From the NCBI GenBank assembly GCA_005888335.1, contig VAWY01000025.1, forward strand, positions 40,392 through 104,391: 64,000 bases of DNA, given 5' to 3'. The notes beneath the pieces are model-generated. The model saw nothing but the letters and a program-made list of their open reading frames with translations. It did not search any database and was not told the origin of the DNA. A program made the position numbers and the translations under genes. Position 1 is the stretch's first letter, and every line of letters begins with the position of its first letter. This stretch comes from Actinomycetota bacterium. GTDB taxonomy: Bacteria; Actinomycetota; Thermoleophilia; Solirubrobacterales; Solirubrobacteraceae. Positions 7,264 to 15,338 of the stretch are shown piece by piece.

Positions 7264-7745
7264 GGATCGTCGTCTGCATCGAGGTCTCCGCGCCGCCCGA
7301 GCTCGTCTGGGAGTTCGTCGCGGACCCGTCGCGCTACCTGCACTTCATGGCCGGGATGACGCGCTTCGAGGTGGCCGGCAGCCAGGCCGAGGGCGTCGGC
7401 GCGCGCTACCGCACGCTGATGCGCGTGGGGTCGGCCGAGGTCGGCGGGCTCGTCGAGGTCGTCGAGTGGGACGCGCCGTGGGAGATGGCCTGGAACTCGG
7501 TCACCGGCGTCGACCAGCGCGGGCGCTGGCGCCTGCGCGAGCGGCCGGGCGGCCGCACGCGCGTCGAGTTCCGCTTCATGTACGGCATCGCGGGCGCCGG
7601 CCTGCTCGGCTGGCTGGCCGAGAAGGTCGCCGCGCCGACGGTGCGGGGCCACCTGCGCCGCTCGGTCCAGCAGCTCAAGCGTCAGGTCGAGCACGAGCAG
7701 TTGCGCCGCCTGGCCGCTGAGCGGCGGGCGCGCAGCGCCGCCTGA
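7260..7745 (+). CDS. SRPBCC (START-like) family protein
   Basis: 161 residues with the start pattern of polyketide-cyclase/START-like proteins: a first beta strand RIVVCIEVSAPPELVWEFVADPSRYLHFM, then alternating strands and the long C-terminal helix VRGHLRRSVQQLKRQVEHEQL. The fold binds hydrophobic ligands in a cavity; no catalytic role can be assigned. It is translationally coupled to the acyltransferase (ATGA overlap), which points to lipid handling. Confidence 0.75.
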   Translation: MRIVVCIEVSAPPELVWEFVADPSRYLHFMAGMTRFEVAGSQAEGVGARYRTLMRVGSAEVGGLVEVVEWDAPWEMAWNSVTGVDQRGRWRLRERPGGRTRVEFRFMYGIAGAGLLGWLAEKVAAPTVRGHLRRSVQQLKRQVEHEQLRRLAAERRARSAA

Positions 7746-7805
7746 GTCAGCCGCACCGCCGCGCCGGCGCCGGTTAGCCCCGACGGCGCGGGTATCGATT
7801 CGCAC

Positions 7806-7955
7806 ATGGAGGCCGTGACGAGGATCGACGACGTGCGCACGTTCGAGACTCGGGGAGGCAACGTGCGCTACGTGGTGCGCGACGCCGACGGCAACGAGTT
7901 CACGACCTTCCGCGAAGTCAGGAGGGGCCTGGCTGACGACGGGCCGCCGCTCTGA
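7806..7955 (+). CDS. 49-residue hypothetical protein
   Basis: A short frame from ATG 7806 to TGA 7953-7955. The translation contains VRTFETRGGNVRYVVRDADG and NEFTTFREV, which reads like the first half of a small beta-rich domain; the C-terminus then ends abruptly in LADDGPPL. A TATCGAT sequence 6-7 nt before the ATG would fit this genome's leaderless promoters. It may be a truncated member of a longer family. There is no wider context, as both neighbours have their own signals. Confidence 0.5.
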   Translation: MEAVTRIDDVRTFETRGGNVRYVVRDADGNEFTTFREVRRGLADDGPPL

Positions 7956-7962
7956 TCCGCCT

Positions 7963-7982
7963 CCGTCTCTGGTCGGAGACGG
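7963..7982. terminator. hairpin after the 49-residue gene
   Basis: CCGTCTC and GAGACGG pair around a 6-nt loop 8 nt after the stop at 7955. No T-run follows, so a terminator role is only suggested. Confidence 0.35.
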
Positions 7983-8067
7983 GGCCGGGCAAGATCCGAC
8001 CTCCGGAGGACGACGGACGGGACGTGCGGGCGATGACGGGCGCGGGCGCCGCTCGGAGACTGGCCCC

Positions 8068-9282
8068 ATGACTCAGCCCACCATCCACGACTCACGAATG
8101 GCACCGGTGCCCGCGCGACGACGGCGCCTCACCGCCGCCGCGATCATCGCCGCGTCGGCCGGCGCGGCGGTGTTCGCCATGGCGGTCCCCGCCGCCGGCG
8201 CAGACGTGCACGCGCGGGAGGCGCCGCGTCCCGTCGGCCCCCGGTTGCAAGCGATCCTCGACCGGGCGGTGCGCGCCCCCGAGACCACCTTCCCGGGCGT
8301 GGCGCTCTACGTCCGCCGGCCGGGGCACATGAGCTGGTCGGGCGCCGCGGGGAAGGCGAGCATCGACCCGGCCAGCCGGATGCGAGCAGGCGATCGCTTC
8401 CGTGCCGGGAGCATCATGAAGCCGTTCGTCGCTGCCGCGACGCTGCAGCTCGTCGAGGAGGGCAAGATCGCCCTCGACGATCCGCTTCCCGCCGTGCTTC
8501 CCGCACGCGTGATCGCGCGGTTCCCGGACGCGGACCGGATCACGGTCCGCATGCTGCTCAACCACACGAGCGGGATCGCGGAGTACACCGACGCGCGCTT
8601 CGACCGCGCGGTCCTCGCCAACCCGCAGCGACGGTGGACGACCGCGGACCTCCTCGACCGCGCGGCGACGCAGCCGCGATCCGGGGCGCCCGGCGAGCGC
8701 TTCGCGTACTCGAACGCGAACTACAACCTGCTCGGCCTGGTCCTCGAGCAGGCGACCGGGAAGCCATGGCGAGCGGTCGTCCGCGAACGCGTCATCGAGC
8801 GGCTCCATCTGCGGCACACCTCGCTCCCGCAGCCCGGCGACGTACCGACCGGACGTGACATCGCCCACGGCTACCAGCTCGTGAAGGGCCGGCTCCGCGA
8901 CCTCACCGACATCGACTCCTCTATGGCCGGCGCCGCCGGAGGGCACGCCCTGCTCACCACGACCGAGGACCTGTCGCGGTTCCTCCGCGCGCTTCTTGCC
9001 GGCCGGCTCTTCCAGCGACAGGAGACCCTGGAGGCGATGCGCACGTTCGTGCCCGCCGCGAGCTCCCACGGCAGGGTCGGCTACGGGCTCGGCCTGGAGC
9101 GCTACGTCCTCCCCGGCGGCGTCGAGCTCGTGGGCCACATGGGCACGACGGGCGGCTACCGGGCCTTCATGTTCCGCCTGCCGGCGCAGGACATCGACAT
9201 CGCCATGGTCATCAACACCCCGGGCGATCCCACGCCGGTGCTCATGCCGGCCCTGAAGCTCCTGGTCGCCGAAGCGTCCTGA
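8068..9282 (+). CDS. secreted serine hydrolase, beta-lactamase / D-Ala-D-Ala carboxypeptidase type
   Basis: 404 residues. A basic N-terminus (ARRRR) and a hydrophobic stretch to about residue 45 give a signal peptide. The class C penicillin-binding fold shows all three motifs: SIMK (SxxK nucleophile and base), YSN, and HMGTTGG near the C-terminus. MLLNHTSGI and LGLVLEQATGKPW are typical of this family. It may act on peptidoglycan peptides or on small esters outside the membrane; the sequence does not settle which. It appears to be a single-gene unit convergent with the glycosidase gene. Confidence 0.88.
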   Translation: MTQPTIHDSRMAPVPARRRRLTAAAIIAASAGAAVFAMAVPAAGADVHAREAPRPVGPRLQAILDRAVRAPETTFPGVALYVRRPGHMSWSGAAGKASIDPASRMRAGDRFRAGSIMKPFVAAATLQLVEEGKIALDDPLPAVLPARVIARFPDADRITVRMLLNHTSGIAEYTDARFDRAVLANPQRRWTTADLLDRAATQPRSGAPGERFAYSNANYNLLGLVLEQATGKPWRAVVRERVIERLHLRHTSLPQPGDVPTGRDIAHGYQLVKGRLRDLTDIDSSMAGAAGGHALLTTTEDLSRFLRALLAGRLFQRQETLEAMRTFVPAASSHGRVGYGLGLERYVLPGGVELVGHMGTTGGYRAFMFRLPAQDIDIAMVINTPGDPTPVLMPALKLLVAEAS

Positions 9283-9325
9283 CGCGAGGGCCGGGCCGCG
9301 GCGGCGGGTGTCACGAGCGGGGGGT

Positions 9326-10210
9326 TCAGCTTCGCAGGTACGCGCGCACCGCGGCCAGCCCCGCCCGCGGCGCGCCGTCGGCGCCGACCAGCCCGGAGTC
9401 CCACATCCCCGGCCGGGTGATCCCGTACCAGTTGTAGAGGTAGACCCGGGTGATGCGCTCCGACAGCGCGGCGAGCTCGAAGACGTGCGTGATGGCGCGC
9501 GCGGCGCGCTGCTCGTCGTGGCTCATCGTGGACGACTCGACGATGCCGCCGGTCTCGGTCAGCCAGACCTCGCCGGGCAGGTAGCGCAGCAGCTTGGCGG
9601 TCGTCGACTGCGGCGCCGGGACGAAGTGGTTCGCGTCGAGGTAGTTGTGGATGCCCCACAGCTGGGGGTGGCGGTAGGCGTAGGTGCGAAAGACGTGCAG
9701 CCAGTCGAGGACACCGGCCTGGTCGAGCACGTCGGCGGCGACGATCCGCGCCGACGGGAACACGGTGAGCGCCTGGTTGTAGTAGTCGGCGGCCAGGCGG
9801 GGGTTGCTCGAGGTCGGCTGTCCGCGCCAGTTCGCCTCGTTCCACGGGGTGATCAGCTGCACCTCGGGGTGGGCCGCGCGGAAGGCCAGCAGCGCCTGGC
9901 GGTACTCATTGACGGTCGGCGCGGGGCCCGCGTGGCGCGAGTGGCCGAACGCGACCATCGGCTCGACGCCGTGGGCGCGCGCGGCGGCGAGGAAGTCGTC
10001 GAGCTGGGCGCGCTCCCAGCCGCCGCGGGTCACCGCGTCGTAGGGGACGCAGATGCGGGTGATGCGCAGGTGCAGCGACTGCCAGTTGGCGTCGGCGAAC
10101 ATCGCAGCGCTGGCGTCGCCGACGCCGACCAGCGGGCGGGCGGAGGCGCAGGCGGCGGGCACGGCGAACGCGAGCGCGGCCACAAGCGCTGTCAGGCAGC
10201 GAGCAAGCAT
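9326..10210 (-). CDS. secreted glycoside-hydrolase-like protein, (beta/alpha)8 type
   Basis: 294 residues with a cleavable signal peptide (LTALVAALAFAVPAACASA). The barrel pattern of retaining clan-A glycosidases is visible: TPWNEANW carries a candidate acid/base Glu after Asn, and VWLTETGG carries a candidate nucleophile Glu near the end of a strand. YLYNWYGITRPGMWDSGLV closes the barrel. The family (GH39/GH5-like) and substrate cannot be fixed by eye. The gene stands alone between convergent and tandem neighbours. Confidence 0.65.
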   Translation of the reverse strand: MLARCLTALVAALAFAVPAACASARPLVGVGDASAAMFADANWQSLHLRITRICVPYDAVTRGGWERAQLDDFLAAARAHGVEPMVAFGHSRHAGPAPTVNEYRQALLAFRAAHPEVQLITPWNEANWRGQPTSSNPRLAADYYNQALTVFPSARIVAADVLDQAGVLDWLHVFRTYAYRHPQLWGIHNYLDANHFVPAPQSTTAKLLRYLPGEVWLTETGGIVESSTMSHDEQRAARAITHVFELAALSERITRVYLYNWYGITRPGMWDSGLVGADGAPRAGLAAVRAYLRS

Positions 10211-10276
10211 GGCGCTTTCGTCGGCGCGCCGGCCCCGCCGGCCCCAGTTCTCGCCCGCGAGCGGACGGATGGAGGG

Positions 10277-11305
10277 TCAAGCGGATTGGGGGGACGGGCC
10301 CTTCCTCGCGCGGCTTGGTGCCACGCGCGGGGGCTCGTCGGGCATCTTGGGGTAGACGGGCGGCCACGGGGCGTCGAGCAGACCGTTCGCGCGGTCGCGC
10401 TCGTGCATGGCCAGCAGCGGTTCGAGCGACTGCGGGGCCTCGTCGATGTCCTTCCACGCGTCGCCGAGCCGGTCGAGGCGATCGGGGACCGTCGCCAGGG
10501 TCAGCCCGTCCGGATGCAGCTCGCCGACGTCCTCCCAGCGGAGCGGTGTGGAGATCTGGCCGGCCGCACGGGCGCGCACGGCCCATGCGCCGAAGACGGT
10601 CTTGTGCGGCGCGTTCTGGTTGTAGTCGACGAAGATCCTGGCGCCGCGCTCCTCCTTCCACCACGCCGCCGTGATCACGTCGGGGCGGCGGCGCTCGAGC
10701 TCCCGGGCGACCGCCACCGCGGCGGCGCGAACCGCGTAGGAGTCCCAGCGCGGCGCGAGGCGGACGTAGACGTGCAACCCGCGATTGCCGGTGGTCTTCG
10801 GGTAGCCGACGACTCCGAGCTCGTCGAGCAGGGCCTTGAGCTCTGCGGCCGCGCGGCGGACGTCCGTGAAGTCCGTGCCCGGCTGCGGGTCGAGATCCAA
10901 CCGCAGCTCGTCGCAGTGCTCGGGGGCCGCGGCGCGGTAGGGCCAGACGTGGAAGCCGAGGCATCCGAGGTTGACCGCCCAGACCACGTGCGCGAGGTCG
11001 GCGATCACGAGCGCGCGCGACGGCGTGCCGTTGACCGTGGTCACCGTCGTCGTCTGCAGCCACTCGGGCGCGTTCTCCGGGACGCGTTTCTGAAAGAACG
11101 ACGGTCCTCCCGCGCCCTTGGGGAACCGCTGCATGAGCACCGGGCGGCCGCCCATCGTCCGCAGCAGCGGCTCGCCGACGCGCAGGTAGTAGTCGACGAG
11201 GTCGCGCTTGGTCTCGCCGCGCTCGGCGAACAGCACCTTGCCGGGACTGGAGAGCCGGACCTCGCGCCCGTCGACCTCAAGCACCTCCGCGTCGTCGCCC
11301 GGCAT
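10277..11305 (-). CDS. stand-alone LigD-type polymerase (NHEJ primase-polymerase)
   Basis: 342 residues from ATG 11305. The LigD polymerase domain is complete: LSSPGKVLF at the N-terminus, GFHVWPYRAAAPEHCDELRL followed by the metal-binding DLDP motif, TTGNRGLHVYV, and RIFVDYNQNAPHKT. The C-terminal tail PPVYPKMPDEPPRVAPS is typical of actinobacterial PolDom proteins that lack a ligase domain. Its role is gap filling with ribonucleotide preference during end joining, with Ku and a separate LigD. A second PolDom protein begins at the left window edge, so this genome holds at least two. Confidence 0.88.
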   Translation of the reverse strand: MPGDDAEVLEVDGREVRLSSPGKVLFAERGETKRDLVDYYLRVGEPLLRTMGGRPVLMQRFPKGAGGPSFFQKRVPENAPEWLQTTTVTTVNGTPSRALVIADLAHVVWAVNLGCLGFHVWPYRAAAPEHCDELRLDLDPQPGTDFTDVRRAAAELKALLDELGVVGYPKTTGNRGLHVYVRLAPRWDSYAVRAAAVAVARELERRRPDVITAAWWKEERGARIFVDYNQNAPHKTVFGAWAVRARAAGQISTPLRWEDVGELHPDGLTLATVPDRLDRLGDAWKDIDEAPQSLEPLLAMHERDRANGLLDAPWPPVYPKMPDEPPRVAPSRARKGPSPQSA

Positions 11306-11337
11306 GAGTGCACCGTACCGCTGGTCAGCAGATGCGC

Positions 11338-11538
11338 TCAGGGCCGAGCACGCGCCGCCCAGGCGCGCCCGGTGACGGTGAAGGGCCCGTCGCCGAGCTG
11401 TTGCCGGCAACCCTCCCGTAGGTCGGCACGTCCACGGTCCCGGCGCACCGCTGCGAAGTCGGTGAACTGCGGCGCGATGAGCGCCGAGTAGCGCCCCTTG
11501 AAGCGGTCATACGCCTCGGCGGCGACGTCGAACCGCAT
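11338..11538 (-). pseudogene. remnant of a methyltransferase: N-terminal and C-terminal ends joined
   Basis: The 66-residue frame begins MRFDVAAEAYDRFKGRYSAL and ends GDGPFTVTGRAWAARARP. These look like the first ~30 and last ~35 residues of a class I SAM-dependent methyltransferase family of about 250 residues. The whole Rossmann core, including the glycine-rich SAM loop, is absent between them. The joined frame is still open. I read it as an in-frame internal deletion; a real mini-protein cannot be excluded. A complete but different methyltransferase lies 11 bp upstream. Confidence 0.6.
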
Positions 11539-11549
11539 GCTCAGCTCGG

Positions 11550-12242
11550 CTACGCCCGGCCGGTCAGAAGCTGGCCGCCTCCGTCGTTGCGCACGCCGAC
11601 ATCGCGCAACCCGGCGCGTTCAGCGAGCCTGGCGAGCTCGTCGTCGGAATAGAAGTGGCCCTGGCTGGCAATCGGCTCCGGCGCAGCGGGCGTTCCGCGC
11701 AGCTCGGGGGCCGTCGTGTAGAGCGCCAGGCGGCCGTCAGCGCGTAGGACGCGCCGACACTCGCGGAGCACGCCCACCGGGTCATCGAGAAAGAAGAAGA
11801 CGATGGACATCGCCACCGCGCTGAACACGTGGTCGGCGAACGGCAGGCGCTCGGCCTCTGCCAGCACAACCTCCGCGCCAGGAGCGCGCTCGCGCGCGAG
11901 TGCGACCATCTCGTCGCTGTGGTCCAGCCCGGTCACCCGGGCGCCGGTGGCCAGCGCATCGCGCAACAGGAGACCGCCGCCGCAGCCCACGTCGAGCAGG
12001 TGATCGCCCGGCGCAAGCGCAAGCGCGTCGAGGATCGCGCGCCGCGCGAAGTCATGCACGTCGTCGGCCCCGTAGACCTCCCGTGCGCGCGATCCGGTCG
12101 GGCGGCGCGCGACGCGGTCGGTCAGCCAGCCCTCGAACTCCTCGTCGGAGAGCCCGGCTTCACGCCAGGCGGCGAGGTCTTCGTCACCGAGTCCAAACGC
12201 GCGCAGCACCTCGGCGTGCGGGCCTGCCTTCGCACCGCCCAT
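11550..12242 (-). CDS. class I SAM-dependent methyltransferase
   Basis: 230 residues from ATG 12242. The glycine-rich SAM loop is LLDVGCGGGLLL, followed by GLDHSDEMVALARERAPGAEV (acidic end of strand 2), AEAERLPFADHVFSAV and LRECRRVLRADGRLALYTT. This is the Methyltransf_11 pattern, with an extra ~75-residue N-terminal helical region. The substrate is unknown. The start is supported by a -10 box TAGGAT 8 nt upstream. Confidence 0.82.
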   Translation of the reverse strand: MGGAKAGPHAEVLRAFGLGDEDLAAWREAGLSDEEFEGWLTDRVARRPTGSRAREVYGADDVHDFARRAILDALALAPGDHLLDVGCGGGLLLRDALATGARVTGLDHSDEMVALARERAPGAEVVLAEAERLPFADHVFSAVAMSIVFFFLDDPVGVLRECRRVLRADGRLALYTTAPELRGTPAAPEPIASQGHFYSDDELARLAERAGLRDVGVRNDGGGQLLTGRA

Positions 12243-12250
12243 ACCCGGCA

Positions 12251-12256
12251 ATCCTA
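12251..12256 (-). promoter_or_regulatory. -10 box for the methyltransferase gene
   Basis: TAGGAT on the minus strand lies 8 nt before the ATG at 12242; leaderless start likely. Confidence 0.5.
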
Positions 12257-12321
12257 GGTGCGCGTCATCCTCGAACGACACGGTCGCGTGATCGAATCGG
12301 TGAAGCTGGCACGCTCTCGCC

Positions 12322-12828
12322 ATGAGCCACATCCGGCCCTGTCGGAATGACGAGCTCACCGCGATCCTCGCGATCGTCAACGCCGCCGCGCAGGCGTATC
12401 GCGGGGTCATACCAGCCGACCGCTGGCACGAGCCCTACATGTCGCTGGGGGAACTGGAGCGGGAGATCGCCGCCGGTGTCGTGTTCTGGGGCTACGAGGC
12501 CGGTGGCGCGGTGCTTGGTGTCATGGGCGTTCAGCGAGTCCGCGACGTCGACCTGATCCGCCACGCCTATGTCTCGCCCGGCAGCCAGCGACGCGGCGTC
12601 GGCAGCGCGCTGCTGGAGCACCTTGCGCGCGCGAGCACCGATCGCCTGCTCGTCGGCACGTGGGCCGCCGCCGATTGGGCGGTGAGCTTCTACCGCCGAC
12701 ACGGCTTCGAGCTGGTCTCGCCCGAGCGCACGGTCGCACTGCTGAAGACCCATTGGACGATCCCCGAACGCCAGATCGAGAGCTCGGTCGTGCTTGCCAA
12801 ACCGCCGCTTGACGGCGGAGACCGATGA
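12322..12828 (+). CDS. GNAT family N-acetyltransferase
   Basis: 168 residues. The fold is clear: an N-terminal strand and helices (IRPCRNDELTAILAIVNAAAQAY), then HAYVSPGSQRRGVGSALLEHL, which contains the acetyl-CoA pyrophosphate-binding motif QRRGVG, then WAVSFYRRHGFELV near the C-terminus. It transfers an acetyl group from acetyl-CoA to an amine on an unknown acceptor. It diverges from the methyltransferase and is followed by a PNPOx-type protein in the same direction. Confidence 0.85.
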   Translation: MSHIRPCRNDELTAILAIVNAAAQAYRGVIPADRWHEPYMSLGELEREIAAGVVFWGYEAGGAVLGVMGVQRVRDVDLIRHAYVSPGSQRRGVGSALLEHLARASTDRLLVGTWAAADWAVSFYRRHGFELVSPERTVALLKTHWTIPERQIESSVVLAKPPLDGGDR

Positions 12829-12888
12829 GTGCTCACCAGTTCGGCGGTCCCTACAAGCACCGAGTCGAACCGAGGAGGTCCGTCGCCG

Positions 12889-13446
12889 ATGAAGCCCGAT
12901 CCGACCCCTGAGATCGACAGCCGGTTCAGCGATCCGGATGCCGGCCCGACTCCGTGGTCTGCGGCCGCGCAGGCGCTCGAGCGCGCCGAGCTGTACTGGC
13001 TGACCACGGTGCGAGCCGACGGCCGGCCGCACGTGACACCGCTGATCGGCGTGGCGCAAGACGGCGCGGTGCACTTCTGCACCGGGCTGCGCGAGCAGAA
13101 AGCCCGCAATCTCGAAGCCCGCCGAGAGGTCGCGCTGACCACCGGGAACAACACCTGGGCTCGGGGTCTTGACATCGTCGTCGAGGGCACCGCAGTCCGG
13201 GTGACCGACCGTGACGCCCTGCAGTCACTGGCTGACGCGTACGAGGCGAAGTACGGCAGCGTGTGGCACTTCGACGTCGGTGATGGAGTCTTCGTCGGCG
13301 CGGGCGAGGATGCCGCCGCCGTGTTCCGGATCGAACCGTCCAAGGTCTTGGCCTTCGCCAAGGAACCGCACGCCCAGACCACGTACCGGTTCACCGATCG
13401 CAGCCGGCGCTCCGCTGACGGGTCCCAGGCGCCCGGCGCCCGATAG
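12889..13446 (+). CDS. pyridoxamine-5'-phosphate-oxidase-like flavin/F420 split-barrel protein
   Basis: 185 residues from ATG 12889, with GAGGAGG upstream. The split-barrel pattern is ELYWLTTVRADGRPHVTPL, AVHFCTGLREQKARNLEARR and VALTTGNNTWARGLDIVVEG, typical of small PNPOx-fold proteins that bind FMN or F420. Actinobacterial members often reduce quinones or unsaturated compounds with F420, but the cofactor cannot be told from sequence alone. The TAG stop shares its G with the GTG start of the downstream cyclase, so the two are co-translated. Confidence 0.78.
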   Translation: MKPDPTPEIDSRFSDPDAGPTPWSAAAQALERAELYWLTTVRADGRPHVTPLIGVAQDGAVHFCTGLREQKARNLEARREVALTTGNNTWARGLDIVVEGTAVRVTDRDALQSLADAYEAKYGSVWHFDVGDGVFVGAGEDAAAVFRIEPSKVLAFAKEPHAQTTYRFTDRSRRSADGSQAPGAR

Positions 13447-14567
13447 TGGGCTCGATCGACACCGACCGGCTGACGCGGCTGGGTCTGTATGACCCGGCCG
13501 CGCCGGATGCCCGGGAACGCCTGAGACTCCTGGAGCTTGTCCTCGCGCTGGGCGCGACCGAGGACGAGCTGGTGGAGCGGGCTGCGAACGAGCGGCTTGG
13601 GCCGCTCGCCCTCGAGCTTGCGATGCGAACGTCGAGCGAGCGAGTGGAGTTCGGGGACGCGGCCTCGCAGGCGGGCCTGTCGATCGACGAGGCGGCCGCG
13701 TTGTGGCGGGCGTTGGGCTTTCCCGACCCGCGACAGACCAAGCCGCGTCTGCCAGCCGACTCGGTCGAGGTTCTGCGGCTGATCGCCGGCCTGGGGCGCG
13801 AGCTCTTCGGGCCCGAGGCGACGCTTGCCCTCGCGCGGGTCGTGGGCGGAACTTCGGCGCGTCTGGCCCAGGCGCTCGTCGACGCGTTCCGGGCCGAGGT
13901 CGAGATGCCGCTCCTCTCCGAAGGCGTCCCCTACGTCGAGATCGTCGAGCGGTTCACCCGGCTCGCCCGTGAGGACCTTCCGGCGGCCTTTGCCGCGCTC
14001 GCGGTGATCACGCGCCAGCATCTCGTCGCGCAGGCGTCGGGGACGTGGTCGGCGGTCGGCGGGGAGTCCGTGGCGCACCGCGACCTGGTCATCGGCTTCT
14101 CAGACCTCGTGGGCTACACGACGCTGTCGCGGACGCTGTCGGGAACCGCGCTGGCGTCGCTGATCCGCCGCTTCGAAGGGCTCCTCGGAGAAACGGTCCT
14201 CGCCGAACGAGGACGCATCGTCAAGCTCATCGGCGACGGCGCGATGTTCGCCTGCGACGACGCCGAAGCAGCCTGCGACATCGGGCTCGAGCTCTGCGAC
14301 GTCTTCGACGCCGCCCGAGGCACCCCGCCGGTTCGCGTCGGCCTCGCCGCAGGCTCGGTCGTCGCGCTGCAGGGCGACTACTACGGCGAGACGGTCAACG
14401 TCGCGGCCCGTCTGGTCGCGGTGGCCCGGCCGTCGACGGTCGCCGTCGACGAGGAGGTCCGCCGCCGCGCAGGCCGCCGCTTCGATTTTCAGCGCCTGCC
14501 GGCCCAACCGCTCAAGGGTCTGCCCGAAGCGCCCGCGTATCGCGCCAAGCGGCGCGAAGCGAGCTAG
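13446..14567 (+). CDS. class III adenylate/guanylate cyclase with N-terminal helical domain
   Basis: 373 residues. The N-terminal ~200 residues are helical with no recognised motif, resembling the regulatory halves of mycobacterial-type cyclases. The cyclase domain follows at about 215-360: GFSDLVGYTTLSRTL has the first metal Asp, IVKLIGDGAMFACDD has the substrate Lys and the second metal Asp, and GDYYGETVNVAARLVAVARP has the Asn/Arg transition-state pair. All catalytic positions look present, so it should make cAMP. It begins with GTG inside the stop of the PNPOx gene. Confidence 0.82.
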   Translation: MGSIDTDRLTRLGLYDPAAPDARERLRLLELVLALGATEDELVERAANERLGPLALELAMRTSSERVEFGDAASQAGLSIDEAAALWRALGFPDPRQTKPRLPADSVEVLRLIAGLGRELFGPEATLALARVVGGTSARLAQALVDAFRAEVEMPLLSEGVPYVEIVERFTRLAREDLPAAFAALAVITRQHLVAQASGTWSAVGGESVAHRDLVIGFSDLVGYTTLSRTLSGTALASLIRRFEGLLGETVLAERGRIVKLIGDGAMFACDDAEAACDIGLELCDVFDAARGTPPVRVGLAAGSVVALQGDYYGETVNVAARLVAVARPSTVAVDEEVRRRAGRRFDFQRLPAQPLKGLPEAPAYRAKRREAS

Positions 14568-14818
14568 ACGGCCCCCCAGCGCCTCGAAGAGATCAGCGCG
14601 TCGCCCGCCGCTCGCCGCACGGCGCGCGCCTGATCGGCGTCCATCCACATCTCCCAGCGGCGCGATGCCGACGCTCGCGGGTCGCGGAAGCGGTAGGGGC
14701 GCCGTCCGCCGAATTCGACGGTGCGCCGATGAAAGACGCCCCCGAGCACGGACGCTATCCGACGGCGTGGCCAACCCATCGCGTTCTGTGGCGCATGCTC
14801 GGCCGGACGCGCGCGCAT
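14564..14818 (-). CDS. 84-residue hypothetical protein, coupled to VOC gene
   Basis: The ATG at 14818 shares a base with the TGA of the upstream VOC gene (TGATG), which argues for a real, co-translated gene. The protein is Arg/Trp-rich, with GGRRPYRFRDPRASASRRWEM in the middle and a helix MDADQARAVRRAAGDAL near the end. I do not recognise the family. Its stop overlaps the stop of the convergent cyclase gene by four bases. Confidence 0.5.
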   Translation of the reverse strand: MRARPAEHAPQNAMGWPRRRIASVLGGVFHRRTVEFGGRRPYRFRDPRASASRRWEMWMDADQARAVRRAAGDALISSRRWGAV

Positions 14819-15207
14819 CAGAAGTCGCGCCGGCCGGCGAGGCGCGTCGCAACCTCCGGCCGGGTGAGCTGGTAGAGCGCCAGCCGCTGGGGTCCCGGAC
14901 AGGCGAGCTCGACGACCGGCCCGTGCGGGATCTCGAGGCGCGCGGCGACCTTCGCGCCGCGCGCCCCCAGGTCGGCGACCACCGAGTCGAGGTCGGTGAC
15001 GCGGTACACGAGGACGGGCTGGTCGCCCTCGAGATGCCCGGCCAGCAGAAGCGCCGGAGGCCCATCACTCAGGCGGATCATCGCAACGCGGGTCTCGAAC
15101 GCCTCGATCGCGAACACGAGCTCTCCGCCCAGCGCCTCGGTGAAATGAGCGATGTCGGTCTTGACGTCGCGGCTCGGCAGGTAGACGAAGTCGAGCCTCT
15201 CGAACAG
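14818..15207 (-). CDS. VOC-fold (glyoxalase-like) protein with apparent CTG start
   Basis: About 129 residues of the VOC fold: FERLDFVYLPSRDVKTDIAHF, then LGGELVFAIEAFETRVAMIRL, and a second half VLVYRVTDLDSVVADLGARG...GPQRLALYQLT. The usual metal ligands are not all evident, so catalysis is uncertain. The homologous region begins at FERLDF; no in-frame ATG, GTG or TTG lies close upstream (the nearest ATG is 180 bases away). A CTG at 15207 sits exactly 7 nt after a TAGCCT -10 box, the spacing seen for other leaderless genes here. The gene is coupled to the 84-residue gene. Confidence 0.72.
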   Translation of the reverse strand: MFERLDFVYLPSRDVKTDIAHFTEALGGELVFAIEAFETRVAMIRLSDGPPALLLAGHLEGDQPVLVYRVTDLDSVVADLGARGAKVAARLEIPHGPVVELACPGPQRLALYQLTRPEVATRLAGRRDF

Positions 15208-15214
15208 GGTCTGC

Positions 15215-15220
15215 AGGCTA
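15215..15220 (-). promoter_or_regulatory. -10 box placing the CTG start of the VOC gene
   Basis: TAGCCT on the minus strand lies 7 nt before the CTG at 15207. It is the main argument for that unusual start. Confidence 0.45.
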
Positions 15221-15338
15221 GTCGCCGCGCCCCGGGATGGCGTGGTTGGCGCGGCCGCGACGCCGGGCTGATCACCGGGCGCCGCGCCGGCCGCGCGGCC
15301 GTGTACGTCCGCACCCCGACCGGTGACGCGCTGGCCAG

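Noticed and set aside
7963..7982. Hairpin as a fourth member of the long-palindrome class
   Set aside because: It is only 20 bp and has no outer arms.
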